A DNA stretch of 64,000 nt from Spelaeicoccus albus (GTDB lineage: Bacteria; Actinomycetota; Actinomycetes; Actinomycetales; Brevibacteriaceae): assembly GCF_013409065.1 (NCBI RefSeq), contig NZ_JACBZP010000001.1, positions 1,178,001 to 1,242,000 of the forward strand. Reading direction: 5' to 3'. The translations under genes and the position numbers were made by a program. The notes under the pieces were generated by a model. That model made no database searches. It was not told where the DNA came from and saw nothing but the letters and a program-made list of their open reading frames with translations. The first letter of the stretch is position 1. Every line of letters starts with the position of its first letter. This document shows, piece after piece, positions 62,714-64,000 of this stretch.

Positions 62714-63259
62714 TCAGAACCCGAAGAGTCCAAGAGGCAGCAAGACACCGAGCAGATAAACGAAGAGGGCGTTGAGCGCGAACGACGTGACAATGCCGAA
62801 TACGAGAGGCATCAGGAAGTCGCGGGCGCCGGCGGGCTTACGTCCGCGGAAGATCATTGCGAACACTGCGAGATAGAGCGTCGTCGCAATGATGAATCCG
62901 ACCGGTTCGAATGCCGCAACGTACGCGGCCGTGAGCAGGACCGAACCAACGAGCGTGACAAGTGTTCGTCGTCCGTCACTGCTTTGTCGCTTCGTCGCGA
63001 CCCGGCCCGGGGCGGCCCGCTTCAGCTGCAGGATGGATTGGACGGCCATCGTCAACGTCAAAGCGGCCAGCAGAATGCCGACCCAGACGGGGTACGTGCC
63101 CGCCCCGAGGTCCGTACTGTTTTCCGGGCCGCTCGGCAGGCCCAATGCCATGACGAGGTAGCCGACCGTGACGACGGCCAGCAGTCCGCAGGCAATGAGG
63201 CCTCCGAGGGCTTGACGCTTATTTTCCAATGCCGAGCTTCTTAATGATTTGTTTGGCAT
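62714..63259 (-). CDS. tctB: Tripartite tricarboxylate transporter small permease TctB
   Basis: This 181-residue protein has four hydrophobic segments (about 20-40, 52-72, 92-113 and 118-178), the usual TctB topology. The first outside loop contains GPENSTDLGAGTYPVWVG. It partners the large permease. ATG 63259 lies 41 bases inside tctC; TTG 63229, 10 codons later, is an alternative start. Confidence 0.8.
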   Translation of the reverse strand: MPNKSLRSSALENKRQALGGLIACGLLAVVTVGYLVMALGLPSGPENSTDLGAGTYPVWVGILLAALTLTMAVQSILQLKRAAPGRVATKRQSSDGRRTLVTLVGSVLLTAAYVAAFEPVGFIIATTLYLAVFAMIFRGRKPAGARDFLMPLVFGIVTSFALNALFVYLLGVLLPLGLFGF

Positions 63260-64000
63260 CTTTGCGTCCGGGCTCGATCACATTCTTCAAGAATTTGTCG
63301 CCGGGCACGAAATCCACCGTGAGGTCGAGGTTCTTGGTCTTCTTGGCGAACTCATCGGTTGCGGTGGCTTTCTTGATGGAATCTTTCCACCAGGTGACTG
63401 CTTCTTTTGGCATATTCGCCGGCCCGAAAACCCCGCGCCAATGCGGAATGACGACGTCGAGCCCCTGCTCTTTCCAGGTGGGCACGTTTTTTGCGCTCCC
63501 GACGCGTTTCGGGGCTGCAACAGCGAGGATCTTGAACTTGCCGGATTCGGCAAGAGTGATCGCCTCGGACAGACCGGTCGAGGCGACTTCGACGTGTCCG
63601 CCCAGCAGCTCGGTATTCAAATCGCCGCCCTCCTTGAAAGCGACGACGTTTAACGCCGAAATGTCCTTGATACCCGAATGCATGGCCGGCAACAGGATAT
63701 TGAATTGATCGTCGGACGGTGTCGTGCCAACGCCGAATGACACCGACTTTGGGTTCTTCTTGGCTGCTTTGAGGACATCTTTCGCGGTTTTGAACTTCGA
63801 GCCGGACTTGACCACCCACACTTCGTAGTCACTGGTCAGGCTCGCGAGCGGCGTGAAATCCTTGACCTGCATCTTCGTCGTATTCATCAGCGGCGACAAA
63901 TAGATCCGGTCCGATTCGACGACGACCGAATAGCCGTCGTTCGGGCGCTTCAGCAATGCGGCCCGGGCCGGGTTTCCTCCGCCCCCGCCGATGTTCTCAA
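63219..64000 (-). CDS. tctC: Tripartite tricarboxylate transporter binding protein TctC, truncated by the window
   Basis: At least 260 residues are visible; the signal peptide and start lie beyond 64000. The Bug/TctC fold shows GGGGNPARAALLKRPNDGYSVVV, then ASTGLSEAITLAESGKFKILAVAAPKR (about midway), VPTWKEQGLDVVIPHWRGVFGP and the C-terminal IIKKLGIGK. It binds a carboxylate outside the cell and delivers it to TctAB. It precedes tctB and tctA on the minus strand, in C-B-A order. Confidence 0.9.
   Translation of the reverse strand, partial: ENIGGGGGNPARAALLKRPNDGYSVVVESDRIYLSPLMNTTKMQVKDFTPLASLTSDYEVWVVKSGSKFKTAKDVLKAAKKNPKSVSFGVGTTPSDDQFNILLPAMHSGIKDISALNVVAFKEGGDLNTELLGGHVEVASTGLSEAITLAESGKFKILAVAAPKRVGSAKNVPTWKEQGLDVVIPHWRGVFGPANMPKEAVTWWKDSIKKATATDEFAKKTKNLDLTVDFVPGDKFLKNVIEPGRKDAKQIIKKLGIGK

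Noticed and set aside
1..64000. Mobile element, prophage, tRNA or rRNA in the window
   Set aside because: No transposase, integrase, phage structural gene, terminal repeat pair or cloverleaf-like sequence was seen. The toxin island shows duplication but no mobility gene.

Overview
The window is GC-rich, tightly packed DNA from an actinobacterium. The signs are GTG starts, ATGA and TGATG gene overlaps, an actinobacterial-type ESX (type VII) secretion locus, a CstA / CC-terminal small protein / ArsA-like ATPase trio, and many TetR, LacI and ROK regulators. A Micrococcales-like soil or environmental actinobacterium is plausible, but no rRNA or housekeeping marker is present to place it further. 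I saw no tRNA, rRNA, CRISPR array, transposase or integrase.

Layout. 0-5 kb: a citrate-type transporter and an MFS transporter, each preceded by a 13-14 codon leader ORF with a strong ribosome site that overlaps the transporter start. A TetR regulator follows, with two operator-like palindromes and a small divergent membrane protein, then a HAD phosphatase. 5-22 kb: a type VII secretion locus. The minus strand carries a five-gene core (small membrane protein, EccD, MinD/EspI-like ATPase, EccC, DUF6177-like). The divergent plus strand carries two WXG100-like proteins, a DUF6507-like protein and a toxin-immunity island. That island has a nuclease toxin with YezG-like and SMI1/KNR4-like immunity genes, then a second, broken toxin gene, then small toxin-like and immunity-like genes of unrecognised family, and finally a DUF805 protein.

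22-31 kb: a TetR/MFS divergent pair, a DHDPS-family aldolase, a perfect 32-bp inverted repeat, and a minus-strand operon (MHS-type transporter, TPP enzyme, YtcJ-like amidohydrolase, M20 carbamoylase-like hydrolase). A PucR-like regulator is divergent from this operon. 31-36 kb: an aminotransferase, small NTF2-like and YCII-like proteins, and a two-domain VOC protein. 35.5-46.5 kb: a sugar catabolism region with xylose isomerase, a LacI regulator, a sugar ABC transporter (lipoprotein plus two permeases), two Gfo/Idh/MocA oxidoreductases, a TIM-barrel isomerase, a ThuA-like protein and a ROK regulator.

46.5-53 kb: a second amide/carbamoyl module with an M20 hydrolase, a TetR regulator facing a 30-bp operator-like palindrome, a YtcJ-like amidohydrolase, an APC permease, an M20 deacylase and a cupin. 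Its composition parallels the 25-31 kb operon. 53-57 kb: a methyltransferase, a GT1-like glycosyltransferase and kynureninase. 57-60 kb: cstA, a cory-CC-star-like protein and an ArsA/Get3-like ATPase in overlapping order. 60-64 kb: an AbrB-family membrane protein and a tripartite tricarboxylate transporter (tctCBA order on the minus strand; tctC runs off the window).

The most interesting part is the type VII toxin island. The 5' end of the nuclease toxin gene is repeated, apparently without a single mismatch, at the second toxin gene. The second copy lacks exactly 39 codons, including the W-x-G turn, and a one-base frameshift separates it from its C-terminal toxin domain. This looks like an orphaned toxin module kept beside its immunity genes.
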